This document shows positions 1-11,502 of a stretch of 64,000 nucleotides of DNA, piece by piece. A program made the translations under genes and the position numbers. Numbering within the stretch: position 1 is the first letter of the stretch; each line of letters begins with the position of its first letter. Origin of the DNA: Neoarius graeffei (taxonomy: Eukaryota; Chordata; Actinopteri; Siluriformes; Ariidae); contig NC_083577.1 of assembly GCF_027579695.1 (NCBI RefSeq), positions 33,402,198-33,466,197 of the forward strand, given 5' to 3'. The notes under the pieces were generated by a model. It searched no databases. It was not told the DNA's origin and saw only the letters and a list, made by a program, of their open reading frames with translations.

Positions 1-765
1 AAGTGAAATGATTACACGTGTGAAAAGGAAAGGGGGGGGAATTCGAATTGAAATGTGATCATAATCAGTGAAAAGAAGGATGTCAAGTATCAAATGGTGC
101 ACACACACTACATACTGATGTGCATTTAAGCGATATTAGTCTTTGCTCAAATCCCCTCGTTTTTTTTTTTTTTGTAAAGCTTTTCATGGATGGAAATGGC
201 TTCTTTTTATAGTGGTGTCCTCTAATCCTCATTTCCACATTATAATCCCAGCTGTGAGTCAGTGCTTCTTAAATATCCTTCTGCCTCTTACGCACACAAA
301 GTACCGGGGCGTTTCAGTTGACTTGAATATCACTGTGGTTCACTAATGCTAGGCCTAAGCATCACCCTAACCTCCAGTACCAACAAGGAAATCCTTTAAC
401 GTGTAAACATCCTGTTTAAAAAAAACAAACAAAAACACATCACTGGGACCATTCACAATCTCAGAACGTCTGTGCGAGGATGTTCAATAATCCTAGAAAA
501 GGCTACTTGGTGTACTGTGTGCATTGAACTGCTTAACAGGCAAGAAATCCTGAAGTAAAATCAAATCCTTTTCACATCCGACACATCTCTAAACACTCCA
601 GGTCTGAGTTTGGGTGAAAAGGGAACTTGTTGAACTTTTACCGGCAGATGAAATGCACATTTCTGGGTTTTGTAACATGGAAAGTGTTTTGGTGTTGGTG
701 AAAAGTGGTTCATGAAAGACACTTTCATGTAAATTTTTCATTTATGTGCTCTTATCTCCCATCAG
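1..765. other. Intronic sequence upstream of host exon
   Basis: I see no gene or recognisable transposon here. The stretch holds short A and T runs (a T12 near 161-172, an A-rich run near 417-435) and ends in a pyrimidine-rich tract and cag acceptor at 763-765 that serves the exon starting at 766. It is best read as the end of an intron of the plus-strand host gene. Confidence 0.5.
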
Positions 766-847
766 CCTTGAAGTAAAAGCAGATGAGTTCATCTCCTCTT
801 CGTCTAGCGTGCCAGCCGAACCAGTGAATGAAACCGCTTCAGCCAAG
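766..847 (+). CDS. Host gene exon (a), internal, near the 3' end of the gene
   Basis: The exon is bounded by a pyrimidine tract plus cag (763-765) and by AAG|gtaaca at 847/848. It is 82 bp: the first base completes a codon begun upstream, and the exon ends on a codon boundary (phase 0). It encodes LEVKADEFISSSSSVPAEP followed by VNETASAK, an acidic, Ser/Pro-rich and probably unstructured segment. The next exon I can support begins in phase 0 at 16336, so the intron is about 15.5 kb and full of transposons. Upstream exons are outside the window. I do not recognise the protein; the assignment as coding rests on splice sites, phase agreement and low-complexity tail composition. An intervening exon cannot be excluded. 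Confidence 0.62.
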
Positions 848-1020
848 GTAACAAAGACTTCTGTGTGCAAACACACAAACCCTTCACTCCAGCTGCTCTG
901 GCGTCTGGAATGGGCGTCTATTATCACTTGTTCTCAGGCACTCAACTGAAAGGCTATTAAAAGCTTGTGCTAGATTAAGGCTAAACATGACCAGTTAGCA
1001 AGATGATGTTAACATAGCTA

Positions 1021-1648
1021 ATGGCTGGAGTTGGCATTAAAGTGCATATCATGGGTAAATTCAGGAGCAAGATCAATGTAATTCTCCTATTTTATATTAA
1101 ACTTCGGTCAAATATCTGTCACATTTTGTGGAATTTTTTTTACCTTGCGCAATACCAGAAAAATTCAGTTGAAATCAAGCCATTTGAGGAGAATTGGTCC
1201 GCCTCTGAAAAAACTTCCCATTTGGATTTCCCGGCAAACATTGATTTTCGTGACGTCGCGTGCGGGACGCCTCCCTCTGAATCCTACGTCAGCGCTGGTT
1301 TGTTTGAGAAAACGACCTGGTGGTTTTCTGCAAATTTCTTCAACGTTATTGCGTAATTATTAAAATGGTTAACAGATGTATCGTAGGAGGGTGTAGCAAC
1401 ACCAATCTTGATGGGATTAGTACTCATCGTTTCCCAAAAGACCGGACAATGAGAGAGAAATGGGAGCGCTTGGTGTACACAGGCTGTGCACTGAAACCGT
1501 GCAAAGCTCGCGCAGCCTGCTGGCGCTTCCGCAGGTGACGTCACGAATCTGGCTCCAGACTCCCTTGGGATTTTTCCAGACGCGTTTTATTTTATTTTTT
1601 TCTGCTGTAGACAGATGGCCTTGTGCAAAATTACCCTTCTGGATGAGT
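1021..1648 (+). pseudogene. THAP-domain fragment of a DNA transposon
   Basis: An ATG at 1365 opens a frame beginning MVNRCIVGGCSNT and continuing THRFPKDRTMREKWERL. This matches the first part of a THAP zinc finger (C-x4-C, the FPKD turn and the tryptophan helix). The frame stops at 1536-1538, before the C-x2-H pair that completes a THAP domain, though CGCAG|gtgacg just before the stop could be a donor site. THAP fingers occur at the N-terminus of P-, Kolobok- and ISL2EU-type transposases and in host THAP proteins. In a repeat-rich intron a transposon remnant is the likelier reading. A hAT insertion follows at 1657, so the rest of this element may resume after 2618. Outer ends were not identified. 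Confidence 0.5.
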
Positions 1649-1656
1649 GTGTAAAG

Positions 1657-2610
1657 CAGGGGTGGGCAATTATTTTTTCCATAGGGCCACATGAAAAACA
1701 GAATTTAGTGGAGGGCCGGACCAAAAGGCTGAACTAAATTCTGCATAATATTAATTGTATTTCTTTATATAAAGCAGTAAATAACATTGTTTTTACAAGC
1801 AGCTAAGACTGGTAAGAGTATGGAAAAAACGAGGTTGCCTTACAAAAAATGTCATTTATTCAATCAAATTTCCCAAAACAATGGTTAAATGTGAATGTTT
1901 GTACCATTTTTTTTTTTCAGTCACATTCACCCCAAAACACAATAAAGACATCACAATATTGTCTTTCTACTCCAAATATCAAGCAAGATACATCATATTA
2001 TAATAATGATGTCCACATTTGTAGTCTAATCACCTCATTTGGTGTTTTTCATTTGGTAATGCCGACTCAAATTGTAGTCTTTGAACACGGTGATCTGCTC
2101 TCCGCAAACTAAACACACGGCTTCATCTCTGACTTCAGTAAATAAATACTTAGCAGTCCATGTTTTGTTGAAAGCCCTGCATTTGGCATCTACCTTTCTT
2201 CTTTTTGCGGACATTTTGGGGGCTAAAGTCGTCTTGTGATCTGTTCGCAACAACTTCGATTCGGTGTAGGTATCAGATCGGCTCAGGCTCCGGCGCCTGC
2301 TGGTGACGTCACACTGTGATTGGCTGGACTGTTTGAAGGATGACGTACAAGTTTGTGGTTGGTCTGGACAAATTATAGAAGTAGTTATCGCGGGATTAGG
2401 TTTCGTGGGATTTCATGTCATGTTCATGTCGCGCGCATTGCGTTTTTGTTGAACACAACTTCAAAATAAAAACAATGCACATTCAGTCCATGCATGACGT
2501 AAAATTAGAAAATACGTTTATTTTGTAATTTCTAATTAACCTTACGCGGGCCGGTCAGAATGAACCAAAGGGCCGGATGTGGCCCGCGGGCCGGAAAATG
2601 CCCAGGTCTG
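1657..2610. mobile_element. hAT transposon, non-autonomous, with perfect 8-bp target duplication
   Basis: The element starts caggggtgggcaatt and ends gaaaatgcccaggtctg; the ends are imperfect inverted repeats of the CAG-x-GGTGGGCA hAT type. It is flanked by the identical 8-bp gtgtaaag at 1649-1656 and 2611-2618, the duplication length diagnostic of hAT. Near the ends are gggccacat and gggccgg motifs common to Charlie-like hATs. A minus-strand frame at 2253-2035 encodes the N-terminus of a BED-finger transposase (see that entry), so this is a deletion derivative of about 0.95 kb that keeps only the start of the transposase gene. Confidence 0.88.
2035..2253 (-). pseudogene. BED-type zinc finger N-terminus of hAT transposase
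   Basis: The minus-strand frame reads MSAKRRKVDAKCRAFN, then KYLFTEVRDEAVCLVCGE, then LSRHYQMKN. The C-x2-C followed by a conserved R/H-x-H-Y segment is the layout of the BED-like finger at the front of Charlie-type hAT transposases, the source of GTF2IRD2- and ZBED-like host proteins. It ends after about 72 codons. No DDE core or dimerisation domain is present in the 954-bp element around it, so it is a deleted and non-functional transposase. It reads inward from the right end. Confidence 0.7.
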
Positions 2611-2618
2611 GTGTAAAG

Positions 2619-3330
2619 GGACATACTTTCATATTCAAAAAAAAAAAACGAAATTGGTCCAGGATATGCGCTTTAAAGGTAGACTGCCTTTCAGATTTTT
2701 CAAGTGTAGGTCATAAAAAGAATTTTCCCAACACCCAGTTATTTTTGTTCAGTGGACCGAAAGCTACTGAATTCGAATCAGACTTCCCTTTTTTTTTTTT
2801 TTTTTTATACTAGAACAATTAATGAATTTAGAGCCACATGGCCCTCAATTCTCCATTTTTTTTCCTGCTTCACCATGACCCAATTCAAGATTTCAAGACC
2901 CACCATGCATGACATGGTGGGCTTTCCCTGTTCATGCAAGGCATCGTGGGATGCAAATTTGAAACAGGAGAGAAAAATGGAGGACGTGAGCGTGCAAATG
3001 AAACGTGAAAGACCGACTACAGTAACGGAAAGCGAGAAGAAAAGACGTTATGTTCTATGCGAAGGAAAGGAAACGCAGGACCAAACTAATAAATATCGGC
3101 AGTCAGCGAGCACCTTGGTGTGACCAGCTGTTCGTTTAGTGACCGAATGATGGAACGGTCAGTGCACGGTCAAAGGTAAACCTGTAGATGGCAGTAATGC
3201 AACACTGGATGCCGCATGACGGGGAAACCCAAAAGAAGAAGGAAAGCATGCGCGTACACACACATGGACTTCCTCTGTCTGCTTGACTATGCAAAGCGAG
3301 CGAGTTCATGCACATTATTTGCTCAAGAAC
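2619..3330 (+). other. Repeat-like DNA, probably an old transposon body
   Basis: After the hAT right duplication come poly-A and poly-T runs (2636-2650, 2789-2806), a purine-rich open segment at 2976-3123 and the phrase gcagtaatgcaacactgga near 3191, followed by aaaagaagaagg. The last phrase recurs in many fish transposon ends, but I could not define termini or a transposase. The 1021-1648 fragment and this region may be two halves of one element split by the hAT. Confidence 0.3.
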
Positions 3331-3559
3331 CCCCTCAAATTAAATAACTTCCCAGCCACAGAATGGTCTGGGTTTTTTTTTTTAATAGATATTACAGAAA
3401 TAAATACATTACAATGACTACATTTCAGAGGGAACTAAATTTCACCGATTTTATGAAATCGAAAGGCCGTCTCCATCTAACTTTAAAATGAAGTTGGTGT
3501 TTCAGCACTATTTTTGTGATTTGATCTATGTATTACAAGTGGTACAGGTTTGAACCTCA

Positions 3560-3757
3560 TTTCAAGCCTTTATTCATCACGTGTACATTAGAGCACAGTG
3601 AAATTGTTTCTCTGAAGCAGTCTTGCTTAAGGCCACTTGAGCTGTTCATTCACTCCCCCCACCCACGCATTTCTCATGCTGATCCAGGGAATTGAACTGG
3701 CGACCTTTTGGTCCCAAAGCTCCTTCTCTAACCTTTAAGCCATGGCTTCCCTGTGTG
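3560..3757 (-). repeat. tRNA-derived SINE fragment (agccatggctta head)
   Basis: On the minus strand it begins gaagccatggcttaaaggtt and then carries ccagttcaattccctgg, which resembles RNA polymerase III A- and B-box promoters of a tRNA-derived SINE. The tail runs through gcacagtgaaattgtttctc. A better preserved member of a related family lies at 39318-39498. It is diverged and directly abuts a second SINE beginning near 3765. Confidence 0.5.
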
Positions 3758-3764
3758 GAAACCG

Positions 3765-4258
3765 TGAGTTGGCCTAGTGGTTAGCGTGTCCGCCTCTCGA
3801 TCGGGAGATCGCGAGTTCTACTCACGGTCGGGTCATACCAAAGACAATCATAAAAATGGTATCTACTGCCGTCTGGCAAGGCACGCTGCAAGACAGATGT
3901 GAGTGGGGAGTCAAACTCTCGTGGCCTCCAGAGGACCAGCCCCCCACTGTAACCCTAGCTATGTAATAGGTGAGAGGCTGAGGGCTACGGAAACAGAGAT
4001 TGGCGCCGCCCTGTGTGCCACATGGCATGGGAAGGACTTTGATTTGATTCCCTGTGTGGAGTTTGCATGTTCTCCCCATTCTTGTCTGGGTTTCCTCCAG
4101 GTGCTCCGGTTTCCTCCTGCAGTCCAAAGATATGCAAATTGGGTTAACTGGCTCTGCTAAATTACCCATCAGTGTGAATGAGTGTGAACGTCTGTCTGTC
4201 TCCGTGTTGCCCTGCAATAGAACCCTGGTACTGATGTCACATTTACATTAGCAACTGT
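3765..4258 (+). repeat. Composite SINE: tRNA-like head joined to a second SINE body
   Basis: The head (gagttggcctagtggttag, then gagttctactcacgg) is tRNA-like with A- and B-box positions. It is followed by a family-specific body ending near 4038 (cgccgccctgtgtgccacat). From about 4043 (ccctgtgtggagtttgcatg) to 4225 the sequence switches to the body of the other SINE family in this window (see 15918). The head family alone recurs inverted at 30110-30391. The join suggests modular SINE exchange or a SINE inserted into a SINE. Confidence 0.65.
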
Positions 4259-4283
4259 CACTACCCTAGTCCTGGGGGACTTT

Positions 4284-5547
4284 TGGCCCTTTTCCACTAC
4301 CCTTTTTCAGCTCACTTCAGCTCGCTTCAGCTCACTTCAGCCCGACACGGCTTGCGTTTCGACTACCAAAAACCAGCACGACTCAGCTCGTTTCAGCCCC
4401 GCTTAGCCCCTAAAACTCGCACCGTTTTGGAGTGGGGCTGAAGCGAGCCAAGCCGTGCCGAGTGAGGTTGGGGGCGTGAGGAGACACTCCCCTGTGCACT
4501 GATTGGTGAGGAGGAGTGTCCTCACATGCCCACACACGCCCCGCGAGCGCGCTGGGATCTGTAAACACCGCAAACCCGGAAGAATAATAATTACGAATTA
4601 CGAGAATTTCTGAAGCCTTATGCGCCTCGCCTCATCTATATGCTCTTGCCAGTATCTGCTGGCGTTGTCGGTGACAACAAGCCACAGCACCAAGACCAGC
4701 AACACTAACGACTCCATGTCCTCCATGTTTATTGTTTACTATCCGGGTCGTGAGACTACCGCTTAAAAGATCACTGAATCAGTGACATACAGAGCATCGT
4801 GGACGAGTTCGCGGAGCGCAAGGCTCGTCGTATGCCCTTCAAATAATGCGCGCAGTAGGCTATTGATATTTTATTATGAGCCATGTACAGTATGTCGCCT
4901 AATGTTTTTTTGTTTCTGAGTTACATGTTCGTTTGAAGGACTTAATGTACAAAATAACATAGTTGCACCCCGTAGTGTTGAAATTGGTAAACACAGTGCA
5001 TTCAGTGAGGTTTGCACCGCCCTCCTTTTATTTCTGACTCTTCCTGTCACCGTTGCAACCTCTGAGCGCTCATTCGTATGCCCTTCAAATAATGTGCGCA
5101 GTATAGGCTATTGATGTTTTATGAGCCATGTACAGTATCCTAATGTTTTTTGTTTCTGAGTTACATGTTCGTTTGAAGGACTTGATGTACTAAATAACAT
5201 AGTTGCACCCGGTAGTGTTGAAATTGGTAAACACCGCAGTTGCGGACATTTTGTAGCCTAAAATGATGTTATGATAAGCTTTAATAAAGGGCCCGGTCAT
5301 TTGCCCCGCCCCCGGCCCGGCTCTGACTTGTTCCGCCACTGTCACTGATGTCACTGTTTGCGCTGCTTAACGACATCACGTGACGTCCACCCACTTTCGC
5401 TAACTCCACCCAATGTGTCCACCCACTTCCAGCCAGCACGGTTCAGCGCGGTTGTAGTCGAAATGCAACTCCAACAGCCCCACTCAGCTCGACTCAGCTC
5501 GACTCAGCACGGCACGGCTCAGCCGCGTTTGTAGTGGAAAAGCGGCA
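4284..5547. mobile_element. 1.26-kb inverted-ended DNA element, copy 1
   Basis: The left end tggcccttttccactac and the right end gtagtggaaaagcggca form inverted repeats, and the sub-terminal DNA on both sides is rich in a cagctcacttcagc-like motif. A second copy lies at 11969-13235 and looks about 97% identical by eye. There is no ORF I can link to a transposase. Internally, a segment beginning gtatgcccttcaaataatg occurs twice (4830 and 5077), each followed by the same ~150 bp, so the element carries an internal tandem duplication of about 250 bp. No convincing target duplication was found. Family unassigned; it resembles a non-autonomous TIR transposon. Confidence 0.75.
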
Positions 5548-5550
5548 TTT

Positions 5551-5733
5551 GTTTACATGCTGCTTCACATACTGAAGACGAGCGATATTGAAGATGTCCG
5601 ACGTCTGTTGCTGTTGGCCCAAGAAAACTACAGCAAATAAAAAAAAAAAAGCTCTACTACTGGATTACTTGTACAGTCTTAGTCAGAAAGAAGCCAAGGA
5701 TAGAAAAATGCGGAAATTAGTTTATTAGCGTTA
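5551..5733. other. Short unassigned spacer
   Basis: The sequence between the inverted-ended element and the LINE shows no recognisable feature apart from an A12 run near 5640. Confidence 0.3.
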
Positions 5734-7265
5734 GTGTTAGCTACACAGATGTTATGTTACTACGCAGTGGTAATGAAATCATTTGAGCGTATAATGCTGG
5801 GTGAGTTAAGAGCACAGGTCCAACATTTCCTTGACCTCTATCAGTTCACTTATAAGGATAGGAGAAGCACTGATGATGCCTTATGCACTACATCTCACCT
5901 CCTACTCAAACACCTAGAAAACACAAGGGCATATGCTAGATTACTTTTTATGGATTTTAGTTCTGCGTTTAATACAATTGTGCCTCAAATTCTTTTAGAG
6001 AAGTTACAATGAATGGAAGTCAGCCCTGTAATGATAAAATGGTACCATGCATTTCTCACTGACAGAACACAAGAAGTCAAAATTAATTCTACATTCTCTG
6101 ACACACTGATAATCAACACTGGAGTCCCACAAGGCTGCGTGAGTTCTCCTGTTATTCACTTTATACACTAATGAATGTAGAAGTCAGTATATAAATAATT
6201 ACATTATCAAGTTTTCAGATGACACAGTCATTCTTAGTCTGTTGACACAGGATTCTGATGCATCTGTCTATCAGTCAGAAATAGACAAGGTTGTGCTGTG
6301 GTGTGAGTCAAACAATTTGGTTTTAAATGTGAGCAAAACAAAAGAAATCATCTTTGACCCTAGATCCATAGGTAACCATAATTTGGTGACACTAAATGGG
6401 GAGGCAGTGGAGCAGATATCCACATATAAATATTTAGGTGTTTTATTTGACTCTCAACTAAAATGGTGCCAGCATGTTGACTTTTCATGTTCAAGGATCA
6501 GTCAGCGTCTTCATTTTCTGAGGAGGTTGAGAGTGTTTGGCGTTGAGAAAGAGATTATGATGGCCTTCTATAGGGCTTTCATTGAATCCATCATCAGATA
6601 CGGCATCATAATATGGTTTGGGAACCTGTCTGTTAAACTGAAAGCTCAACTGCATACCCTTATTAAGAGAGCTGGGAAAATTATGGGCATGCCCCCTCCT
6701 ACATCATTGCAAGCTTTATTTGATGAAGCAGTAAGGAGACAGGGATTGAAAATCTCAGTGGATGAGGAACATATTTTGCATGGCGAATATGAAATGTTAC
6801 CCTCAGGAAGGAGATATAGGCTCCCAAACTGTAAAACAAATAGGTTCAAACTCTCAATGGTTCCTTGGTCAATTAAACTACTTAATAGTAGGTCTTAGTG
6901 TGGTGCGAGTTGGGGGGGGGTATTATTTTTAGGTTGTGGTGTAATTCTATGCAATCATATTGTTTTTATGTGTAATATTTTTATTATAATGATATCTCTC
7001 TGACCAATGTTGTGTTAAGTAGCTCAGGGAAATGGCTGTGTGCAATACCTATGGACTGTAATACAAGGGGCTGTCTGTTTGGGGGTGTGTGGAGGCAGAT
7101 GAACTAGGATGTATTTATGTTTGCATGTTACTTGTTTAGTGTTACTTGTTTAGTTGTTAATTAGTTTAGTATGCTACATTTATGTTATATGGTTCTGTAA
7201 AATCACACTCTTGTTTGCCCAAAACAAATTTCTCTCAAGTAGAGATAATAAAGGCTCATCTAATC
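5734..7265 (+). pseudogene. L2/Rex1-type LINE reverse transcriptase remnant
   Basis: In consecutive but frame-broken segments the plus strand encodes YQFTYKDRRSTDDAL and FMDFSSAFNTIVPQ (RT finger/palm), then TGVPQGCVSSP, then FSDDTVI (the catalytic F/YxDD box, near 6213), then the thumb and C-terminus from 6242 to 6898 (KTKEIIFDP, YKYLGVLFDSQLKW, YRAFIESIIRYGI). A stop at 6010-6012 and a frameshift before 6242 inactivate it. The 3' end carries aataaaggctcatctaatct at 7247, consistent with the short tandem tails of L2/Rex1 LINEs. The element is 5'-truncated, with no endonuclease domain in view. Confidence 0.83.
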
Positions 7266-7691
7266 TAATGTTGGAATGTACCTTTTCCCCCCTTTGATAG
7301 TTAAAAAAAAATAATAAATTAAATAACTACAAAAGCAAGAAATCCTTTTGTGTAAAGAATTTTTCCTGACATCAGCTTTTGGGAACAGAATGTTGTGAAA
7401 AACAAAGCATTTACTCTCAAAGGGCTCTGACCTGAACCGTGGGCTAGATGGTATTCCCGGCCCTCCGTGTCTCAACAAACCCAAGGACATCTAGTTACAC
7501 AGCTATCTGCACTCTATCATTTATACAGTGATGCTTATTATTTTTAAAACAATATCTGAAGTGTTATTTTGTAACATAGTTTATTTTTTTGCATTACAGC
7601 CGTGAATGAGGATTCAAAATCTCGGCTCGGCTCAGTTTTCCCTTTCGGGCGCTCTCGTTTTCTGTTAGAATTTGGTAAAGAAAAAAATATA
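7266..7691. other. Intronic sequence, nothing recognised
   Basis: AT-rich DNA with A and T runs. A short G/C-richer patch (7600-7680) shows no coding or repeat signature I can name. Confidence 0.3.
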
Positions 7692-7839
7692 TTATTTACC
7701 AGCTTAAGGTCGGTCCATATCATGAAATGCCGTGACCTCGACCTTGAAAATTCTGACCTCGGCCCAGAGGGCCTCAGTCAGTACTTTCAAGACCTCAGTC
7801 ACGGTATTTCACGATACGGACCTCCCAGCTGGTAAATAA
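7692..7839. mobile_element. 148-bp MITE with inverted ends
   Basis: The left end ttatttaccagcttaaggtc and the right end gacctcccagctggtaaataa are imperfect inverted repeats that extend inward (catgaaatgccgtgacc against cacggtatttcacgatacgg). The whole 148 bp can fold back on itself. It has no coding capacity and is a typical non-autonomous foldback MITE of unknown parent family. Confidence 0.65.
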
Positions 7840-8224
7840 CCTATACATCTTGCTCTAGACTTTCACACAGTTCATGTTGTAAGATTTTATTTTAATTTTA
7901 TCTAATAGTGGATGGTACAATAATTCCAAACGCTAACAGAATCCGCACATTCCATCTGTAGCTGTAGTCATATAGTAACTATAATCACTCTTGTAGTAAT
8001 AATTTCAGTAAACGGTTAATGTTCAGTTCCCTCTTCATTTATTCTTTATTCAAAAGGCACAACTGAGTGACGCAGGTTGATCAGTCTGTAACGGACAATA
8101 ACAATTTTATCCAAAATAGTTTTTCCTGCCTTATTCGATTTTATTTCCATTTGACATGCATGCAGCTGTTGTAAAGTTTAGTGTGTTTGTGTAGAACTCT
8201 CTCAGACTGGGGGTTCGTTACTAC

Positions 8225-9031
8225 CAGGCTTGTAGTACTCGAGTCTGACTCGTGCCCTAATTTTAAGGATTCGTGACTCGACTTGAGCACTGATGACTTG
8301 TACTCGGACTCGTGCATTAACTGCATTCGGACTCGTAAATTGGAAACGAGGACTCAGATTTTTTGTAACATGCCATAATAATTTGGCATAAGATATTTAT
8401 ATTGACATTAATTTTTGTACTAATTTTGTGCAAGTGTCACAGCTGCGCACCTTGGTGTGTGCATCAGATAGACTCTTGTGCACGCGCCATAAACGACTCG
8501 CACCTGCACAGGATGAAGCACGCCTATATTAAAAACTGTGAAAACACACTTACTTTGCGAAGTATTGAGTTGTGTTGCTGACACATTACCGAGCCTTATT
8601 TCCTTATTTGGTTACTTGATCCCTGACTTCCTGTTTCTCGTCTTTGATTCTGCTGAGTCTACGATAGCCTGTTTGTGCCTCGCTCGACCTATTGTCTGTT
8701 TCACCATTTTACGATTTTGCCTGCTGTTCTGGATTGTTTACCATCTTTACTTAAACACCTTCTGCACTTACATCCGTCTCCCAGCCATCTCTGACCGAAT
8801 ACTTCATACTCCCTGACAAAGAGAAGCATATTCACTTGTTCATACGCCATGTTCAGGAACAAACTCATGTTAATGGGGCTAAAACAGCCACCGTCAAATG
8901 GTGTGGGTGGAGTCTTGTTTTCAGATTCAACTCGAAATTTTTTTTAATGACTTGGACTTGACTCGGACTTGACCACTGGGGACTCGAGACTGGACTTGGA
9001 CTTGAAGTTTAGTGACTCGACTATAACACTG
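8225..9031. mobile_element. hAT-type non-autonomous element
   Basis: The ends caggcttgtagtactcgagt and gactcgactataacactg are inverted repeats. The flanks gttactac (8217-8224) and attactat (9032-9039) agree at six central positions and fit a decayed 8-bp duplication. Both sub-terminal regions are filled with gactcg/gacttg motifs in opposite orientation, typical of hAT transposase-binding repeats. The open frame at 8538-8816 does not look like a transposase. Confidence 0.72.
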
Positions 9032-9165
9032 ATTACTATGCTCTGGTTCCATGGTGACATTTTGCGCAGGACTGGGTTCCTCTGATAACAGAAGCAAAGC
9101 TTCAGTGCTCTCGGCTCTTAATCTTTTCTGTTCTTCAAGGATATATCGCGCATGACGCTACTTGT

Positions 9166-9168
9166 TGT

Positions 9169-9202
<34 letters not shown>
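9166..9202. repeat. Poly-T tract
   Basis: A nearly uninterrupted run of about 36 T follows gttgtgt. It may be the tail of a minus-strand retroposon, but no attached body was recognised. Confidence 0.7.
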
Positions 9203-9203
<1 letters not shown>

Positions 9204-9362
9204 AGTTATGTCCGAGTTATTTGAAACCAATCTGGGTTTTCAGTGTTGAATAAGGAAGCTGCTTCACCTGTAAAAAATAAATAAATAAATGGGAAAAAAA
9301 ATCAAACACTTTCATGAAGAAGCTAACTCGAATGTGAACAGAAATAAAATAAAATTCTTTTT

Positions 9363-9545
9363 TTTTAAAGATTTTTTTGGGGGCTTTTTCCACCTTTATT
9401 GGATAGAGTAGACAGTGTAGAGACAGGAAATGAGCAGGAGAGAGATGGGGAGGGATCGGGAAATGACCTCAGGTCGGAATCGAACCCGGGTCCCCCGGAT
9501 TTATGGTATGGCGCCTTATCCACCTGAGCCATGACGCCCCATAAA
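9363..9545 (-). repeat. tRNA-derived SINE, minus strand
   Basis: On the minus strand the head reads ggggcgtcatggctcaggtg and ataaggcgccatacc (A-box region), then gggttcgattccgacctg, which contains a canonical B box (ggttcgattcc). The body runs through ctcctgctcatttcctgtct to a poly-A-like tail (the T run at 9357-9367 on the plus strand). The order head, body, tail fits a full-length tRNA-derived SINE. Confidence 0.78.
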
Positions 9546-10286
9546 ATTAAATTCTTATTCAAACTCTTCCATGCTCACTTTCGACTTTCTATTTTTTTAA
9601 ATTCAAGTTCTTACCTGAAATAAAATCAGCACTATAAACGCGGGCATCCACGAGTCTCTCTGGAGTTTTCTCTTTAACCACTCATTTCTTCAGTGTCCTT
9701 GAAGCATTTGCTTCTTTGTTAACGTTTTTCTTGATAGCGGGGAGACGGTAATACCGTTTTATCTGTTTCTCTATTTGAACAACCAAAAACAGAACTAAAA
9801 TGAACCATATTTAAGACAGATTAATCCTTGCTTACAGGAAAGACAGTGTCTGTCTGTCCCCCAGGTGAAATTATCATGTGATGCATGCCGCCATGCATAA
9901 GGGGTCTATAGATTAGTGACCTGTCCAGGATGGACACTGCCTCTCACCCAGTGTCAGCGGGGATTGGATCCAGCTTCCCGCACAACCCACAATGGATAAA
10001 TGATATTGAGCATGAATGAAAGAATATGTTTATCACATTTATGGAATTTTAACTCCTGATTAATTAAAGCAGATGCGCAGAACCTTTATTTTTAAATACA
10101 TTTCTGAGTGGACAGTCTCTCCATCCTTGACTCTTGTATGCTGCATAAATGGGAATAAAAAATATATATTTTTGAGAGTTAAAATCGACGGCAAAGTTGG
10201 CATTCAAGCTGAGCCAGCCAGCCCTGAGTGGGTGACATCGTAGTGGTACTTACTTATCTTATCCTTTTTGTCTGTTTGAAACACTA
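9546..10286. other. Intronic sequence with a decayed SINE body
   Basis: Mostly unassigned. Positions 9916-10000 (gtgacctgtccaggatggac, then gtcagcggggattggatcca) resemble a heavily decayed copy of the common SINE body seen at 15918. No gene was seen. Confidence 0.4.
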
Positions 10287-10646
10287 CTAGTGCGCCAGAC
10301 GGTGCATGTGAGTTTGTAGCCTCTTCCTCCAATAGTCCCTATCTAGAGCGTCACTGGCCAAAAGGCCCCAATCCTTCAAATCGGCAACCACTAACTCCTT
10401 CCATGACTTTCTCGGTTGACCCTTCTTCCGTTTCCCAGCCACTTGCAGGTTTGTGATGTCTTTGGTTTGGGAGCTGCGATGGACGTGGCCAAACCATCGA
10501 AGGCGCCTGTATCTGATCTCCGAGAAGAGATCAGCCAGGCCCAACTTCTGGCGAAGGTCTTCAGTACTGGTGTTGACACCCGGCTTAATGTGGCACGTCC
10601 AACGCAGCATAGCGGTAACCGGTTTTAAGGCCGAGGACTTTGACAA
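10287..10646 (-). pseudogene. LINE reverse transcriptase C-terminal fragment
   Basis: A 119-codon minus-strand frame reads AMLRWTCHIKPG, YRRLRWFGHVHR, GQPRKSWKELVVADL and ALDRDYWRKRL. The order RRLRWFGHV, then G-R/Q-P-R-x-x-W, then DRDxWR is the signature C-terminal block of many endonuclease/reverse-transcriptase LINE ORFs. It lacks the RT palm and endonuclease, so it is a truncated remnant. I cannot choose among clades from this block. Confidence 0.78.
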
Positions 10647-10913
10647 CTATAGACCAAAGTCATATAAATACAAATTTATGGTGAAAGTAAGAAATACCGT
10701 TACCGACTTGCTGAACTAAGACTGATTTGACTTCATTGATTGTGGGTTGACTCTCATTAAAACAGGATGGGTGTTATAACTTACGCAATGTACATGCATG
10801 CATTTTCACTGATGAAACATAAAAGGCTCATTAAATAATCAGATAAACTGAGATGATCACATTCTGAAGTAAATTAAATAATCTTATACTGGTAACTTAA
10901 ACACACAATACAA

Positions 10914-11502
10914 GTGACATGTATTAATCTAGATGCCGGTAAACAACATGGTGGTGTTTTGTATCCAAATGAGAGTCGGAGCTTACCCGTCTGTGTTCTC
11001 GCTTCTCGAAGGCCGATCTTGTGGTTGATTGTTTTGAAACAATCTGACTTTCAGTTCTTTGTTCATTCGCTTCTTCCACGTAAGGGCGAGATATTGCTGC
11101 TGAGGCAAGCATATCCAGCGGAGAAATCAGGCGACTGGTCCACTCATTCTCCATTTTCTCCATACCGAGTACTCCGCCATTACTGCTTCGCTCACACTCC
11201 AGGAGAACTGGGGCAACTGAACTTACTTTCCTTTTCTTGTCGTTTTCTTTTAATTGTTGATACGGCACCCTCTTTCAATACAGGCTTATAGCCGACGCTC
11301 CTCAACAGATCAGAGGTTTCATACGAGTTCTCAGTAAAATGTGCAGAGCAGAGGAGAGACCACTTCGTAGGCACCCAATGTGCCTGTGAACAACTCGCAA
11401 AGTGCATCTAAATCTTTGCAGTTTGAACATTCTTGGGCCATGAATGCAGCATAAATCCATCTTCTGTTGTGTTGCTGCACCCGCCAGCAACACATCTACG
11501 TT
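10914..11502 (-). pseudogene. THAP-domain transposase N-terminus, frameshifted
   Basis: Reading the minus strand from about 11502, an ATG opens MQRRCVAGGCSNTTEDGF and LHSWPKN, then reaches a stop. After a frame change the domain continues HWVPTKWSLLCSAHFTENSY (within 11407-11192). Together these contain the C-x4-C, P, W and C-x2-H-F elements of a complete THAP zinc finger. The frame then runs into a basic stretch (KRKRQEKESK). A frame break inside the finger and no downstream catalytic domain make this a relic, probably of a Kolobok- or P-type transposon; a retired host THAP gene is less likely. Confidence 0.68.

Noticed and set aside
1284-1692. Minus-strand frames overlapping the THAP fragment.
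   Set aside because: They are antisense shadows of the THAP coding segment without motifs of their own.
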